Assembly: GCF_900129855.1 (NCBI RefSeq)
Contig: NZ_LT670819.1
Location: forward strand, 9,300,001 to 9,364,000
Reading direction: 5' to 3'
From: Streptomyces sp. 3214.6
Lineage (GTDB): Bacteria; Actinomycetota; Actinomycetes; Streptomycetales; Streptomycetaceae
Length of the DNA stretch: 64,000 bases
The position numbers and the translations under genes are program-made. How positions within the stretch are numbered: position 1 is the stretch's first letter; every line of letters begins with the position of its first letter. The notes below the pieces were generated by a model. That model made no database searches. It worked only from the letters and a program-made list of their open reading frames with translations, and had not been told where the DNA came from. Positions 35,266 through 44,809 of this stretch are shown one piece after another.

Positions 35266-38040
35266 ATGGCGAGGCGCGGTGCACGGGCCGGGCTTCTCGG
35301 CAGGGAGAGGGAATGCAAGGCCCTCGACGATCTCGTGGCAGGTGCCAGAACCGGGCGCAGCGGTGTCCTGGTCCTGCGCGGTGAGCCCGGGATCGGCAAG
35401 ACCGAGCTGCTGAGACATCTCCTCGGTCGTGCCACCGGATGTCGCACCATCAGAGCGGCCGGCGTCCAGTCCGAGATGGAACTCTCCTACGCCGGCCTGC
35501 ACCAGCTCTGCGCTCCTCTGCTCAGCGGGCTCGACCAGCTGCCCGAGCCTCAGCGTGATGCGCTCGGCACGGCTTTCGGTCTGCGCGCCGGCGCCGCGCC
35601 CGACCGGTTCCTCGTGGGTCTGGCCACCCTGAGTCTCATCGCGGACGCCGGCGGTGACCAGCCGCTCGTCTGCATTGTCGACGACGCGCAGTGGCTGGAC
35701 AAGGCGTCCGCGCTGACCTTGGAGTTCGTGGCCCGCCGACTGCTCGCAGAATCGGTTGTGCTTGTCTTCGCCGTCCGTGAACCCGGTGCCTGCCATACGT
35801 TCGGCAGCCTTCCCGAGCTGTCACTCACGGGACTGATCGAGCGTGACTCCCGGACACTGCTCGACTCGGTCGTCACCGGTCCGCTGGATGAACGGGTGCG
35901 CGACCGCATCGTCGCCGAGTCACGCGGCAACCCGCTGGCCCTGCTCGAGCTGCCGCGCGGGTTGACCACGGCGGAGATGGCCGGAGGGTTCGGGCGTCCG
36001 GACGCATGGCCGTTGTCGAGCCAGATCGAGCAGGGGTTCCTCCGCCGTGTTCAGGCGCTTCCGTCCGAGACCCGACGCCTGCTGTTCATCGCCGCCGCGG
36101 AACCGCTGGGCGACGTGACACTGCTGAGGCGCGCGGCCGGCCGCCTCGGGATCGACGCCGACATCGCCGTGTCGCACGAAGGCGTGGCGGACCTGATCAC
36201 ACTCGGCACCCGGGTGCGGTTCCGGCACCCGCTGGTGCGCTCGGCGGCCTATCGAGCGGCGGGCCCGAGCGAACGTCGAGAGGTGCACAGGGCGCTGGCC
36301 GACGTCACCGATGCCCGGCTCGACCCCGACCGCCGGGCCTGGCACCTGGCCGACGCGGCCTCGGGGCCCGACGAGACAGTGGCCGCCGCACTGGAGCGCT
36401 CCGCGGACCGGGCCTACGCACGCGGCGGCATCGCCGCGGCCGCCGCCTTCCTCCAGCGTGCGACCGCGCTGACACAGGATCCCGCGCGACGCGCACAGCG
36501 CGCGGTGGACGCAGCACAGGCGAAACTCCACGCCGGGGCGTTCGAGCCGGCCGCCAGCCTCCTCGCCACGGCGGCGGCCGGACCCCTCGACGAACTGGGC
36601 CGAGCGCGGATCGAGGTGCTGCGCGCCGGGATCGCGTTCGCCCAGAACCGCGGCGGCGAGGCCCCGCAACTGCTGCTCGCCGCCGCTCGCCGGTTCGGCC
36701 GGCTCGACGATGTCGCACTCGCTCGTGAGACCTACCTGGACGCCATGGCGGCGGCGATATTCGCCGGCCGCCTGGCGCGCGGCCCAGGACTGCTGGAGGT
36801 GGCCGAGGCCGCCCGTGAGGCCCCGCCGGCACGGCAGCCACAGGTGTCCGACCTGGTCCTGGACGCCCTCGCCGTGCGAGTCGCCGACGGTTCCCCGGCC
36901 TCGGCGTCGATGATGGAGCACGCACTCGAAGCACTCTGCGACGAGCGGCTTCCCGTACAGGAGCAGCTGCGCCGGCTGTGGCTCGCGTCCGTCATCGCCT
37001 CGGATCTGTGGGACGACGAGCGCTGGCACGCGGCCGCGACCCGTCATGTGACGGTCACCCGCGAGGCCGGAGCGCTCAGCGCTCTCCCCGACGCACTCGA
37101 CTCCCGCGCGTTCGTGCACCTCATCGCCGGGGAACTGGCGGCGGCCGAGAGGTTGATCGAGGAGATCGAGGCGGTGTGCGCGGCAACCGGCAACAGCGAC
37201 CCGGGACGTGTGGGCCCCCTCGGCCTGGCCGTCTGGCGTGGTCGTGAGGGAGAGGCACGCACGTTGATCGACGCGGCCCTGGCCGAGGCGGTGCCGCGGG
37301 GCCAGGGAGCCGTTGTCACCGTCACACGCTGGTACGAGGCGGTGCTCTGCAACGGGCTCGGCCAGTACGCGCAGGCGCTGGCCGCGGCCCGGGAGGCAGC
37401 GGCCGAGCAGCGGGAGTTCTCCTCGCCGCGATGGGGCTTGGTCGAGCTGATCGAGGCGGCCGTACGGAGCGGCTCACCCGAGTCGGCCACCGACGCGCTG
37501 GAGCAACTCTCGGAGGTGACGCGAGCCAGCGGCACCGACTGGGCGCTGGGCGTGGAAGCGCGCTCGCGGGCGCTGCTCAGCGAGGGCGACTCCGCGGAGC
37601 GGCTCTACCGTGAGGCGATCGAGCGGCTCGCACGGACCCGGGTCCGCATGGAACTCGCCCGTGCACATCTGCTGTACGGGGAGTGGTTGCGCCGCGAGAA
37701 CCGCCGCTCTGATGCCCGTGCCCAACTGGACGTCGCACACGAGATGTTCAGCCGGTTCGGGGCGGAGGCGTTCGCCGAACGCGCGCGAGGCGAGTTGCAG
37801 GCGACGGGGGCGAAGGTCCGCACCCACGCGGTCGCGACGCCCACGGCTCTCACCTCGCAGGAGGCGCAGATCGCCCGACTCGCCGGGCAAGGGCTCACGA
37901 ACCCCGAGATCGGCGCCCAGTTGTTCATCAGCCGGCACACAGTCGAGTGGCACCTCCGCAAGGTGTTCTCGAAGCTCAGCATCTCTTCCCGCCGGGAGAT
38001 CCGTGCCATCCAGTTCGAAGACGAGGCGACATCGGCCTGA
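35266..38040 (+). CDS. LAL-family regulator 4
   Basis: A 924-residue LAL. Walker A GEPGIGKT (39-46), SEMELSYAGLHQLCAPLLSG, Walker B LVCIVDDAQWLD, TPR-like repeats, and a C-terminal HTH (LTSQEAQIARLAGQGLTNPEI...SRHTVEWHLRKVFSKLSI). ATG 35266 follows GGGAGCTGCC, the same start context as LAL 6 and the 19.5 kb remnant, which are its close paralogues. The upstream CGTCACA at 35131 has an 18-base spacer to AGTC, too poor to call a promoter. Confidence 0.88.
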   Translation: MARRGARAGLLGRERECKALDDLVAGARTGRSGVLVLRGEPGIGKTELLRHLLGRATGCRTIRAAGVQSEMELSYAGLHQLCAPLLSGLDQLPEPQRDALGTAFGLRAGAAPDRFLVGLATLSLIADAGGDQPLVCIVDDAQWLDKASALTLEFVARRLLAESVVLVFAVREPGACHTFGSLPELSLTGLIERDSRTLLDSVVTGPLDERVRDRIVAESRGNPLALLELPRGLTTAEMAGGFGRPDAWPLSSQIEQGFLRRVQALPSETRRLLFIAAAEPLGDVTLLRRAAGRLGIDADIAVSHEGVADLITLGTRVRFRHPLVRSAAYRAAGPSERREVHRALADVTDARLDPDRRAWHLADAASGPDETVAAALERSADRAYARGGIAAAAAFLQRATALTQDPARRAQRAVDAAQAKLHAGAFEPAASLLATAAAGPLDELGRARIEVLRAGIAFAQNRGGEAPQLLLAAARRFGRLDDVALARETYLDAMAAAIFAGRLARGPGLLEVAEAAREAPPARQPQVSDLVLDALAVRVADGSPASASMMEHALEALCDERLPVQEQLRRLWLASVIASDLWDDERWHAAATRHVTVTREAGALSALPDALDSRAFVHLIAGELAAAERLIEEIEAVCAATGNSDPGRVGPLGLAVWRGREGEARTLIDAALAEAVPRGQGAVVTVTRWYEAVLCNGLGQYAQALAAAREAAAEQREFSSPRWGLVELIEAAVRSGSPESATDALEQLSEVTRASGTDWALGVEARSRALLSEGDSAERLYREAIERLARTRVRMELARAHLLYGEWLRRENRRSDARAQLDVAHEMFSRFGAEAFAERARGELQATGAKVRTHAVATPTALTSQEAQIARLAGQGLTNPEIGAQLFISRHTVEWHLRKVFSKLSISSRREIRAIQFEDEATSA

Positions 38041-38212
38041 TCCGCGACTGGAGTGACCCCGAAATCCGAGACCTGGACGTTGGGCACCTCGTATCCAGGG
38101 GGTCCTCACGGACATGGGCCGGAGCGGCCTTGAGGCGCGAGGCGCTGGAGTTCTCTGCGTCTTCGGGGTGGCGGTCAGGCCGGGCGCTTCTGGCTCTCGA
38201 CAGGACACCGTC

Positions 38213-39151
38213 TTAGTCCCGGTCTGCAGCGGACACGTTGTTCGACCCACCAGGCCCACCAGGCACCCGAGGTACACCGGGAGAGGCATCCGGCCGGTTC
38301 CAGAGGCGCAGTTTGTCGGGGTTCAGAACGGCCCAGACCTGGACGACGTGATGGCCGGCGATGTCGAAGCTGATCACGGCGGCGACCTGGCCGTCGTAGC
38401 GCACGACGATTGCCGTCCGGCCGTTGACGGAGTGGAGGTCCAGTGCGGTACGGGGGCGGTGGGAGAGCAGAGTGAGCAGGCTGCGGGCGACCTTCAGGGC
38501 ACCGTGGACCGGCCGGTCCAGAGCCCGCACCTTGCCACCGCCGTCGAAGAAGGCCGTGGCGTCGGGGGCCAGCAGAGATGACAGGAGGGCCGAGTCCTCC
38601 GCGGCGCAGGCCTCACGGACCGCCCGGACCATCCGGTCGTGCTGCTGCGGCATGGTGGGACTCGAACGCCTGGTTAGCAGGGTGCGACGGGCCCGTTCGG
38701 CGAGTTCGGTACATTCCCGTTCCGTCCGGCCCACGATCTCGGCGACCACCTGTGGCGCCATCCCGAAAACATCATTGAGGACGAACGCTGCCCGCTCGGT
38801 CGGGGACAGGGAATCCAACGCGTTCAGCAGAACCTCGCTGACCTCGTCCGTCAAAGACGGACAAGCCCTCACCGTCGTATCACCGGCTGTCCCTGCCGCG
38901 CCCGGTTCTCGACGCTCGGGCAGGGCCAGGCACGTCAGGCAGATGGCGCCCGCCGTCTTCACCAGCCAGGAGAGCGGCTCCGCGATCCGCGCCCTATCCG
39001 GATCGGACAGGCCGTACCACCGCCGGTAGGTCTCGGTAACGACTTTGTCGGCATCAGGACCTGTGCCCACCATCCAATAGGCGACGGCCAGCAGGTGCTG
39101 CCGCTCGTCGAGCATCTCAGCGATTGGCACCGCGTCATCGGCCTGGTCCAT
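38213..39151 (-). CDS. ECF41-type sigma factor with full SnoaL-like regulatory domain
   Basis: A 312-residue sigma factor. Sigma2 (about 10-70, diverged) and sigma4 (about 100-165, SPTERAAFVLNDVFGMAPQVVAEIV) are followed by a SnoaL-like domain with both ECF41 hallmark motifs: DGGGK (203-207) and NPDKL (277-281). The WLPEP linker is reduced to ALPER. In this group the extension touches the sigma core and controls activity instead of an anti-sigma factor. An exact copy of the ECF41-type promoter precedes the gene, so it is autoregulated, and a second one faces the divergent secreted hydrolase. ATG 39151 is the only start consistent with domain alignment. It is the best candidate for regulon master. 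Confidence 0.88.
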   Translation of the reverse strand: MDQADDAVPIAEMLDERQHLLAVAYWMVGTGPDADKVVTETYRRWYGLSDPDRARIAEPLSWLVKTAGAICLTCLALPERREPGAAGTAGDTTVRACPSLTDEVSEVLLNALDSLSPTERAAFVLNDVFGMAPQVVAEIVGRTERECTELAERARRTLLTRRSSPTMPQQHDRMVRAVREACAAEDSALLSSLLAPDATAFFDGGGKVRALDRPVHGALKVARSLLTLLSHRPRTALDLHSVNGRTAIVVRYDGQVAAVISFDIAGHHVVQVWAVLNPDKLRLWNRPDASPGVPRVPGGPGGSNNVSAADRD

Positions 39152-39292
39152 ACGGCATCTTCCCTCTCACACGGCAGTCCATCGCCTACACCGCGACGTC
39201 TCGGCCGACGTCCGGAACGGCCTCGGTGGACCGAGCGCGCTGTCCCGACCTGTCGTGTCCAACGTTCTGGTCACGCTGTTCTCGACAGTGCA

Positions 39293-39319
39293 GACCGGAC
39301 AGGCATGAACCATGTGACA
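39293..39319 (-). promoter_or_regulatory. ECF41-type promoter (exact), autoregulatory
   Basis: On the minus strand TGTCACA (39319-39313), N16, GGTC (39296-39293), in front of the full-length ECF41-type sigma gene. Confidence 0.8.
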
Positions 39320-39491
39320 CGGGCAGTGACGCGGGGGAGGAAAGCGCCTGCGAACGCGCTGGGTGACGTTGAGATGCGGGCGAGTGCATGCCCCCCGGTG
39401 GGCCGACACGCGACTGGCTGAGTGGCGACCCGTATGGGACAGGGACCGGCCGGGCCCGCATCGTCTCGAGCCCGCGGCGACGAGGGGCACA

Positions 39492-39518
39492 TGTCACACA
39501 TTCGATGAGCGTCCTGTC
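39492..39518 (+). promoter_or_regulatory. ECF41-type promoter (exact, TGTC -10)
   Basis: TGTCACA (39492-39498), N16, TGTC (39515-39518). It faces the secreted hydrolase across a leader of about 250 bases, in which I see no gene. Together with 39293-39319 it accounts for the 621-base gap. Confidence 0.75.
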
Positions 39519-39772
39519 ATAAGGGCGAAAGGCGGTAAGTGCGACTGTCGAGTCAACCGACCGTCCCCGCCCGGCGGTTGGCACCCGGCACGTACACGTT
39601 GCCGGCCGGCCTCCTACCTGGTTTCCGCGTCGCAGCAACGATGCTGACCGCGCCGCCGTACACGGCTCCAGCCCCGCCTCAGCAGTGGGCTGCCGTGGGC
39701 CGCCGACCATCAGCGCCGCGCTCCTTCCACCAGAAGTCGGCGCGTCTGCGCAACCTCGAAAGGTGTCTGCCT

Positions 39773-40615
39773 ATGTTCCGCTCATCCCTCGCCCGCCGGT
39801 CCCGTACCTCGCTCACCGTTGTCGCCGGGGCCAGCATCGCCGCGGGCCTGCTGGTCACCGCGGTCGCCCCCGCCTCCGCCGACAAGGGTGTCCACGTACG
39901 GAGTCCCAAGCCCACCGTCGTCCTGGTCCACGGTGCTTTCGCCGACTCCACCAGCTGGAACGACGTCATCAAGGAGCTTCGCCACGACGGTTATCCGGTC
40001 ATCGCGGTCGCCAACCCGCTGCGGTCCCTGAGCGGCGACTCCGCCTATCTGAAGGACGTCCTGGCGGGCATCGACGGTCCCATCGTTCTGGCCGGGCACT
40101 CCTACGGCGGCTCCGTCATCAGCAACGCGGCCACCGGCAACAAGAACGTCAAGGCGCTGGTCTACCTCGCCGCCTTCCTCCCCGAGAAGGGCGAGAGCGC
40201 GGCCGACCTGTCGGGCAAGTTCCCCGGCAGCACCCTCGGCGAAGCCCTCCGCTCCGTGCCGTTCACGGAGGCGGACGGCTCCCAGGGCGCCGACCTCTAC
40301 ATCCAGAACGACAAGTTCCGTCACCAGTTCGCCGCCGACGTGCCCCGTAACAAGACCGACCTGATGGCCGTCACGCAGCGACCTGTCACCAACGCCGCCC
40401 TGGCCGAGGGTGCGGCCGAGCCGGCCTGGAAGACCATTCCCTCCTGGGTCCTGGTTGCCACGCAGGACCTCAACATCCCGCCCAGGGCTCAGGAGTTCAT
40501 GGCCGAGCGGGCAGGCGCACACACCACGGAGGTCCGCTCGTCGCACGCGGTGAGCGTTTCGCAGCCCGGAAGGGTCACCGACGTCATCGAGGACGCCGCG
40601 CACTCGGTGCGCTGA
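39773..40615 (+). CDS. Secreted alpha/beta hydrolase
   Basis: A 280-residue protein with a Sec (possibly Tat, ARRSRTS) signal peptide, cleavage after ASA about residue 36. The alpha/beta fold has HGAFADSTSW and nucleophile elbow GHSYGGS (Ser110); the catalytic His is in SSHAVSVS. It is very similar to the cytoplasmic hydrolase at 49820-50539, as if the same enzyme were sent to two compartments. ATG 39773 with GAAAGGTG is the only start giving a signal peptide. Esterase-type activity is assumed. Confidence 0.83.
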   Translation: MFRSSLARRSRTSLTVVAGASIAAGLLVTAVAPASADKGVHVRSPKPTVVLVHGAFADSTSWNDVIKELRHDGYPVIAVANPLRSLSGDSAYLKDVLAGIDGPIVLAGHSYGGSVISNAATGNKNVKALVYLAAFLPEKGESAADLSGKFPGSTLGEALRSVPFTEADGSQGADLYIQNDKFRHQFAADVPRNKTDLMAVTQRPVTNAALAEGAAEPAWKTIPSWVLVATQDLNIPPRAQEFMAERAGAHTTEVRSSHAVSVSQPGRVTDVIEDAAHSVR

Positions 40616-40636
40616 CGTCTCTTACGTACTCGGTCA

Positions 40637-40674
40637 GGGGATCGGGACGGACCGGACGGTCCGTCCCGATCCCC
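40637..40674 (+). terminator. Strong hairpin terminator
   Basis: GGGGATCGGGACGGACCG (40637-40654) and its exact complement (40657-40674) form an 18-bp stem with a 2-base centre, 21 bases after the hydrolase stop. Confidence 0.8.
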
Positions 40675-40851
40675 TGCAGCCCGTTGCCGGCCCTTCGCGA
40701 GCGGGCCCCGTCACAGGTCGGGGACGGCGAGAACCCTTCCGACCTGGATGGGCACACCACAACGGCCGGTGCCGGACAAGTGTCTCGGTACCGGCCGTCG
40801 TGCGGTCCAGTCGCGCGGGAGCGGATCCCGAGCCCTGGCCGTTCGCCGGTT

Positions 40852-41604
40852 CTACTTCCCCTGCTGCGCGATCCAGTCGCTGAATCGCGTCTCGCCGAGG
40901 CGCGCGTCCGGACCGGGCAGCAGCGTCTTCTCCTCCAACTGGGCCCCGAAGTAGGGGGCCTTGGGGTCGGAGACGACCGTGCGCGGGTCGTTCTTGGCGG
41001 CCAGGCCCTTGCGGATCAGCTCGTCCAGCTGGAACGTGTCAGGTCCGGCGACCTCGACGACACCCCCCACCGGCTCACCGACGGCAGTGCGGCCCACCGC
41101 GGCGGCGACGTCGTCGGAGTAGATGGGCTGGATCGCGATGGGGGCAAGGTGCACCGTGTTGTCGTCCTTGGTGGCGGAGTCCGCGATGCCCTTCATGAAC
41201 TCGAAGAACTGGGTGGCGTGCACGATGGAGAACGGAACACCGGACTCCCTGATCAGCTCCTCCTGCGCCTGCTTGGCACGGAAGTAACCACTCTCCTGGA
41301 GCCGCTCCGTGCCCACCACGGACAGCGCGACGTGGTGCGTGACACCGGCCTCCTTCTCCGCCTTGAGCAGATTCGTGGTGGAGGTGCGGAAGAAGTCCAT
41401 GACCGCGTCGTCCGCGAACGAGGGGGAGTTGGACACGTCCACCACTACCTGAGCGCCCTGCAGAACCTCGGCCAGGCCCTCGCCCGTCAGGGTGTTCACC
41501 CCGGTGTAGGGCGCGGCCGGAACCGCCTCGTGGCCGTGCTCGGTGAGCTTGCCGACCACCTTGGAGCCGATGAGACCGGTTCCGCCGACAACTACAACCT
41601 TCAT
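40852..41604 (-). CDS. NmrA/atypical-SDR NAD(P)-binding protein, copy B
   Basis: A 250-residue close paralogue of the protein at 17303-18049: GGTGLIGSKV, VVVDVSNSPSF, HHVALSVVG, YFRAKQAQEEL and the C-terminal LLPGPDARLGETRFSDW. ATG 41604 follows GAGGAATC. The longer frame to 41691 would run past the promoter. The promoter has a 17-base spacer, the one such case in the set. Role as for copy A: NAD(P)-dependent reductase or redox sensor. Confidence 0.85.
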   Translation of the reverse strand: MKVVVVGGTGLIGSKVVGKLTEHGHEAVPAAPYTGVNTLTGEGLAEVLQGAQVVVDVSNSPSFADDAVMDFFRTSTTNLLKAEKEAGVTHHVALSVVGTERLQESGYFRAKQAQEELIRESGVPFSIVHATQFFEFMKGIADSATKDDNTVHLAPIAIQPIYSDDVAAAVGRTAVGEPVGGVVEVAGPDTFQLDELIRKGLAAKNDPRTVVSDPKAPYFGAQLEEKTLLPGPDARLGETRFSDWIAQQGK

Positions 41605-41645
41605 GATGATTCCTCCTCGACTATTGGGGTTTGCGTACCAGTAGT

Positions 41646-41673
41646 GACAGGACAGGGGGAGGTATGTGTGACA
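41646..41673 (-). promoter_or_regulatory. ECF41-type promoter (N17 spacer)
   Basis: On the minus strand TGTCACA (41673-41667), N17, TGTC (41649-41646). It faces NmrA copy B. Confidence 0.65.
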
Positions 41674-41738
41674 TGGCACCGGGCGCATCATGTGCGGCGC
41701 GTCGTGTCACGCAGGCCCGGGTTGCGGCACCTCGCCGT

Positions 41739-44426
41739 TCACTGGTCGAGGCCGTAGCGCGCGCGGGCCTGCGCGACGGTCTCTGGGGTGACCTGCCCGG
41801 TCCTGGCCAGCCGGTACAGCGCCGTCACCACGATGGACTCGGCGTCCACCCGGAAGTGGCGGCGCACGTCCGCACGGGTGTCGGAGAGACCGAAACCGTC
41901 GGTGCCCAGGGAGTAGTAGTCCTGCTCGACCCACTGGCTGATCTGGTCGGGTACCTGCCGCATCCAGTCGCTGACGGCCAGCACCGGGCCCGGCGCACCC
42001 GCCAGTGCCCGGGTGACGTACGGGGTGCGCTCCTCGCCGCGCATGCGGGCGGCGTCGGTGTGCATCGCGTCACGCCGCAGCTCGGTCCAGGACGTCACCG
42101 ACCACACGTCGGCGTGTACGTTCCAGTCGGAGGCGAGGAGTTCCTGGGCTCGGAGTGCCCAGTGGATGGCCGTACCGGAGGACAGCAGTTGGAGCCGGGG
42201 GCCGGTCGCGGTGGGCTCGGCGGGCCGGAACCGGTAGATGCCCCGGACGATGCCCTCCTCGATACCCGGTACCGCCGGCATGGCCGGCTGGTGCTTGGGC
42301 TCGTTGTACACGGTCAGGTAGTAGAAGACGTTCTCCGGCTGCTCGCCGTACATCCGGCGCAGACCGTCCCGGACGATCACCGCGATCTCGAAGGCGAACG
42401 CCGGGTCGTAACTGATCACCGCCGGGTTGGTGGAGGCCAGCAAGTGCGAGTGTCCGTCGCCGTGTTGCAGCCCCTCACCGGTCATGGTGGTGCGTCCGGC
42501 GGTGCCACCGACGACGAAGCCGCGGCCCATCTGGTCGCCCAGCGCCCAGAACTGGTCGCCGGTGCGCTGGAAACCGAACATCGCGTAGAAGATGTAGAAC
42601 GGGATCATCGGCTCACCGTGCGTGGCGTACGACGTCGCCGCGGCGGCGAACTCGGCCACGGAACCCGCTTCGGTGATGCCCTCGATGATCAGCTGCCCGG
42701 TCTTGCTCTCCTTGTAGTAGAGCAGTTGGCCGGCGTCGACCGGGTCGTAGTTCTGGCCCAGCGGTGAGTAGATCCCGGCCGTGGGGAACATCGACTCCAT
42801 GCCGAATGTACGGGCCTCGTCGGGGATGATCGGCACCCAGCGCGCCCCGGTCCGCTGGTCCCGCATCAGGTCCTTGACCAGGCGGACCAGCGCCATCGTG
42901 GTGGCGACCTCCTGATGGCCGAAGCCCTTCTCCAGCGACTCGAAGGGCTTGGCGGACGGCTCCGGCAGCGGTTTGGCGATCACCCGGCGAACGGGAAGGG
43001 GGCCGCCCAGCGCCGCCCGCCGCTCATGCAGGTACCGCACCTCCGGCGAGTTCTCCCCCGGGTGCCAGAACGGCACCTGCTCACCGGCGAGCGCGCTGTC
43101 GGGGATGGGAAGCTCCAGCAGGTCGCGCATCTCACGGAACTGCTCCATCGTGAGCTTCTTCATCTGGTGGTTGGCGTTGCGGGACTCGATCGCCGAACCG
43201 AGGGTATGACCCTTGACCGTCTGGGCGAGGACCACCGTCGGCGCGCCTCGGCGCTCCACGGCGGCCCGGTAGGCGGCGTACACCTTCAACGGCTCGTGGC
43301 CGCCGCGGGAGTTCTCGAACAGCTCGACGACCTGGGCGTCGCTCAGGGAGGCGGAGACGGCGGAGAGAGCATCGCCGGTGAAGAAGTTCTTGCGGATGTA
43401 GGCGGCGTCCCGCGCGGCGAAGGTCTGCATCTGCGCGTCGGGCACCTCGCCCAGGCGCCGCACCAGGTCCCCGGTGGTGTCCTGGTTCAACAGCGGGTCC
43501 CATGCTTCGCCCCACAACGTCTTGACCACGTTCCAGCCGCTGCCGCGGAACCGGGCCTCCAGCTCCTGAACGATCTTGGAATTCGACCGGACCGGCCCGT
43601 CCAGGCGCTGCAGGTTGCAGTTGATGACGAAGGTGAGATTGTCCAGGCCCTCGCGGGACGCCAGCGTGAGGGCGGCGATCGACTCCGGCTCGTCCATCTC
43701 CCCGTCGCCCAGGAACGCCCACACCCGTGAGGCGGAGGTGTCCTTGATGCCGCGAGCCTGGAGGTAGCGGTTGAACCGGGCCTGGTAGATCGCGCCAAGC
43801 GGACCCAACCCCATGGACACCGTCGGGAACTCCCACAGCCACGGCAGCCGGCGCGGGTGCGGGTATGACGGCAGGCCGTGGCCGCCGGCCTCCCTGCGGA
43901 AGGCGTTCAGTTGCTCCGTGCTCAGGCGCCCCTCGAGAAAGACCCGGGCGTAGATGCCCGGCGAGGCATGCCCCTGCAGGAACAGCTGATCACCCGAGCC
44001 GTCACCGTCCTTGCCCCGGAAGAAGTGGTTGAACCCGATCTCGTAGAGCCAGGCCGCAGACGCGTAGGTGGAGATGTGGCCGCCCAGTCCCAGACGCGAA
44101 CCGCGGGTGACCATCGCCGCCGCGTTCCACCGGTTGAGCGCGGTGATCCTGGATTCCATCTCCAGGTCCCCGTCGAACTCCGGCTGCGCGGAGGCCGGGA
44201 CGGTGTTGATGTAGTCCGAGGACAGCAGCCCCGGCAGGGACATCCCGGACCGCGCCGCGAACTCGTGCACCCGTCGCATCAGGTACACCGCCCGCTCCGG
44301 CCCGGCGTTCCGCACCACAGCGTCGAGGGAGGCCTGCCATTCGGCGGTCTCCTCGCGGTCACGGTCGGGTATCTGGTCGAGCTCACTGATCGCAGAGGAC
44401 TCAGTGGGCCGGGACGGATCACTCAT
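41739..44426 (-). CDS. aceE: Pyruvate dehydrogenase E1 component, homodimeric
   Basis: An 895-residue E1 enzyme of the single-chain AceE type. It has the thiamine diphosphate motif GDGEMDEPES...NCNLQRLDG, GHASPGIYARVFLEGRL near the start, and C-terminal GTDGFGLSDTRADVRRHFRVD. It decarboxylates pyruvate and passes the acetyl group to the E2 lipoyl domain. No E2 or E3 gene is in the window, so this is probably a second or dispersed copy. ATG 44426 follows AGGAAGG. It has no ECF41-type promoter; how it is controlled is unclear. Confidence 0.95.
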   Translation of the reverse strand: MSDPSRPTESSAISELDQIPDRDREETAEWQASLDAVVRNAGPERAVYLMRRVHEFAARSGMSLPGLLSSDYINTVPASAQPEFDGDLEMESRITALNRWNAAAMVTRGSRLGLGGHISTYASAAWLYEIGFNHFFRGKDGDGSGDQLFLQGHASPGIYARVFLEGRLSTEQLNAFRREAGGHGLPSYPHPRRLPWLWEFPTVSMGLGPLGAIYQARFNRYLQARGIKDTSASRVWAFLGDGEMDEPESIAALTLASREGLDNLTFVINCNLQRLDGPVRSNSKIVQELEARFRGSGWNVVKTLWGEAWDPLLNQDTTGDLVRRLGEVPDAQMQTFAARDAAYIRKNFFTGDALSAVSASLSDAQVVELFENSRGGHEPLKVYAAYRAAVERRGAPTVVLAQTVKGHTLGSAIESRNANHQMKKLTMEQFREMRDLLELPIPDSALAGEQVPFWHPGENSPEVRYLHERRAALGGPLPVRRVIAKPLPEPSAKPFESLEKGFGHQEVATTMALVRLVKDLMRDQRTGARWVPIIPDEARTFGMESMFPTAGIYSPLGQNYDPVDAGQLLYYKESKTGQLIIEGITEAGSVAEFAAAATSYATHGEPMIPFYIFYAMFGFQRTGDQFWALGDQMGRGFVVGGTAGRTTMTGEGLQHGDGHSHLLASTNPAVISYDPAFAFEIAVIVRDGLRRMYGEQPENVFYYLTVYNEPKHQPAMPAVPGIEEGIVRGIYRFRPAEPTATGPRLQLLSSGTAIHWALRAQELLASDWNVHADVWSVTSWTELRRDAMHTDAARMRGEERTPYVTRALAGAPGPVLAVSDWMRQVPDQISQWVEQDYYSLGTDGFGLSDTRADVRRHFRVDAESIVVTALYRLARTGQVTPETVAQARARYGLDQ

Positions 44427-44809
44427 GGCAGCCTTCCTGTCGCGGCGTGGAGAAGAGGGGAATGCCGGCTGCGGAAAGGGTCGGTGTCGCACAGACGGCC
44501 GGCCGGCGGGCACGGGCGGCGACAGGTGCCGCCGCCCTGGTGGGGGCAACGTACGTTGAGCTACTGGGTCAACCTGTGGTGGTCCGAGTCGTGCTCGGCC
44601 CGGAGGGCGTCCGCTCAGCGGGCACGACGCCGACGAACGCAAGAACCCCGGACAGCGGCATATGGCGACACGGCGACCTGAACGATCCCCACCCCGTGGT
44701 CGCGGAGCCCGGAGACGGCCCTCGCAGCGATGAGCCGGCGGAACCTGTCACGACGACTCCCATCCGAACCTCTGTGAGAGGCTCGGGATCGAGGCCGCTG
44801 ATCACGCTG
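44427..44809. other. 383-base gap upstream of aceE
   Basis: No gene recognised. It should hold the aceE promoter and the 3' end of the cupin transcript; no clear hairpin or consensus promoter was seen. Confidence 0.4.
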
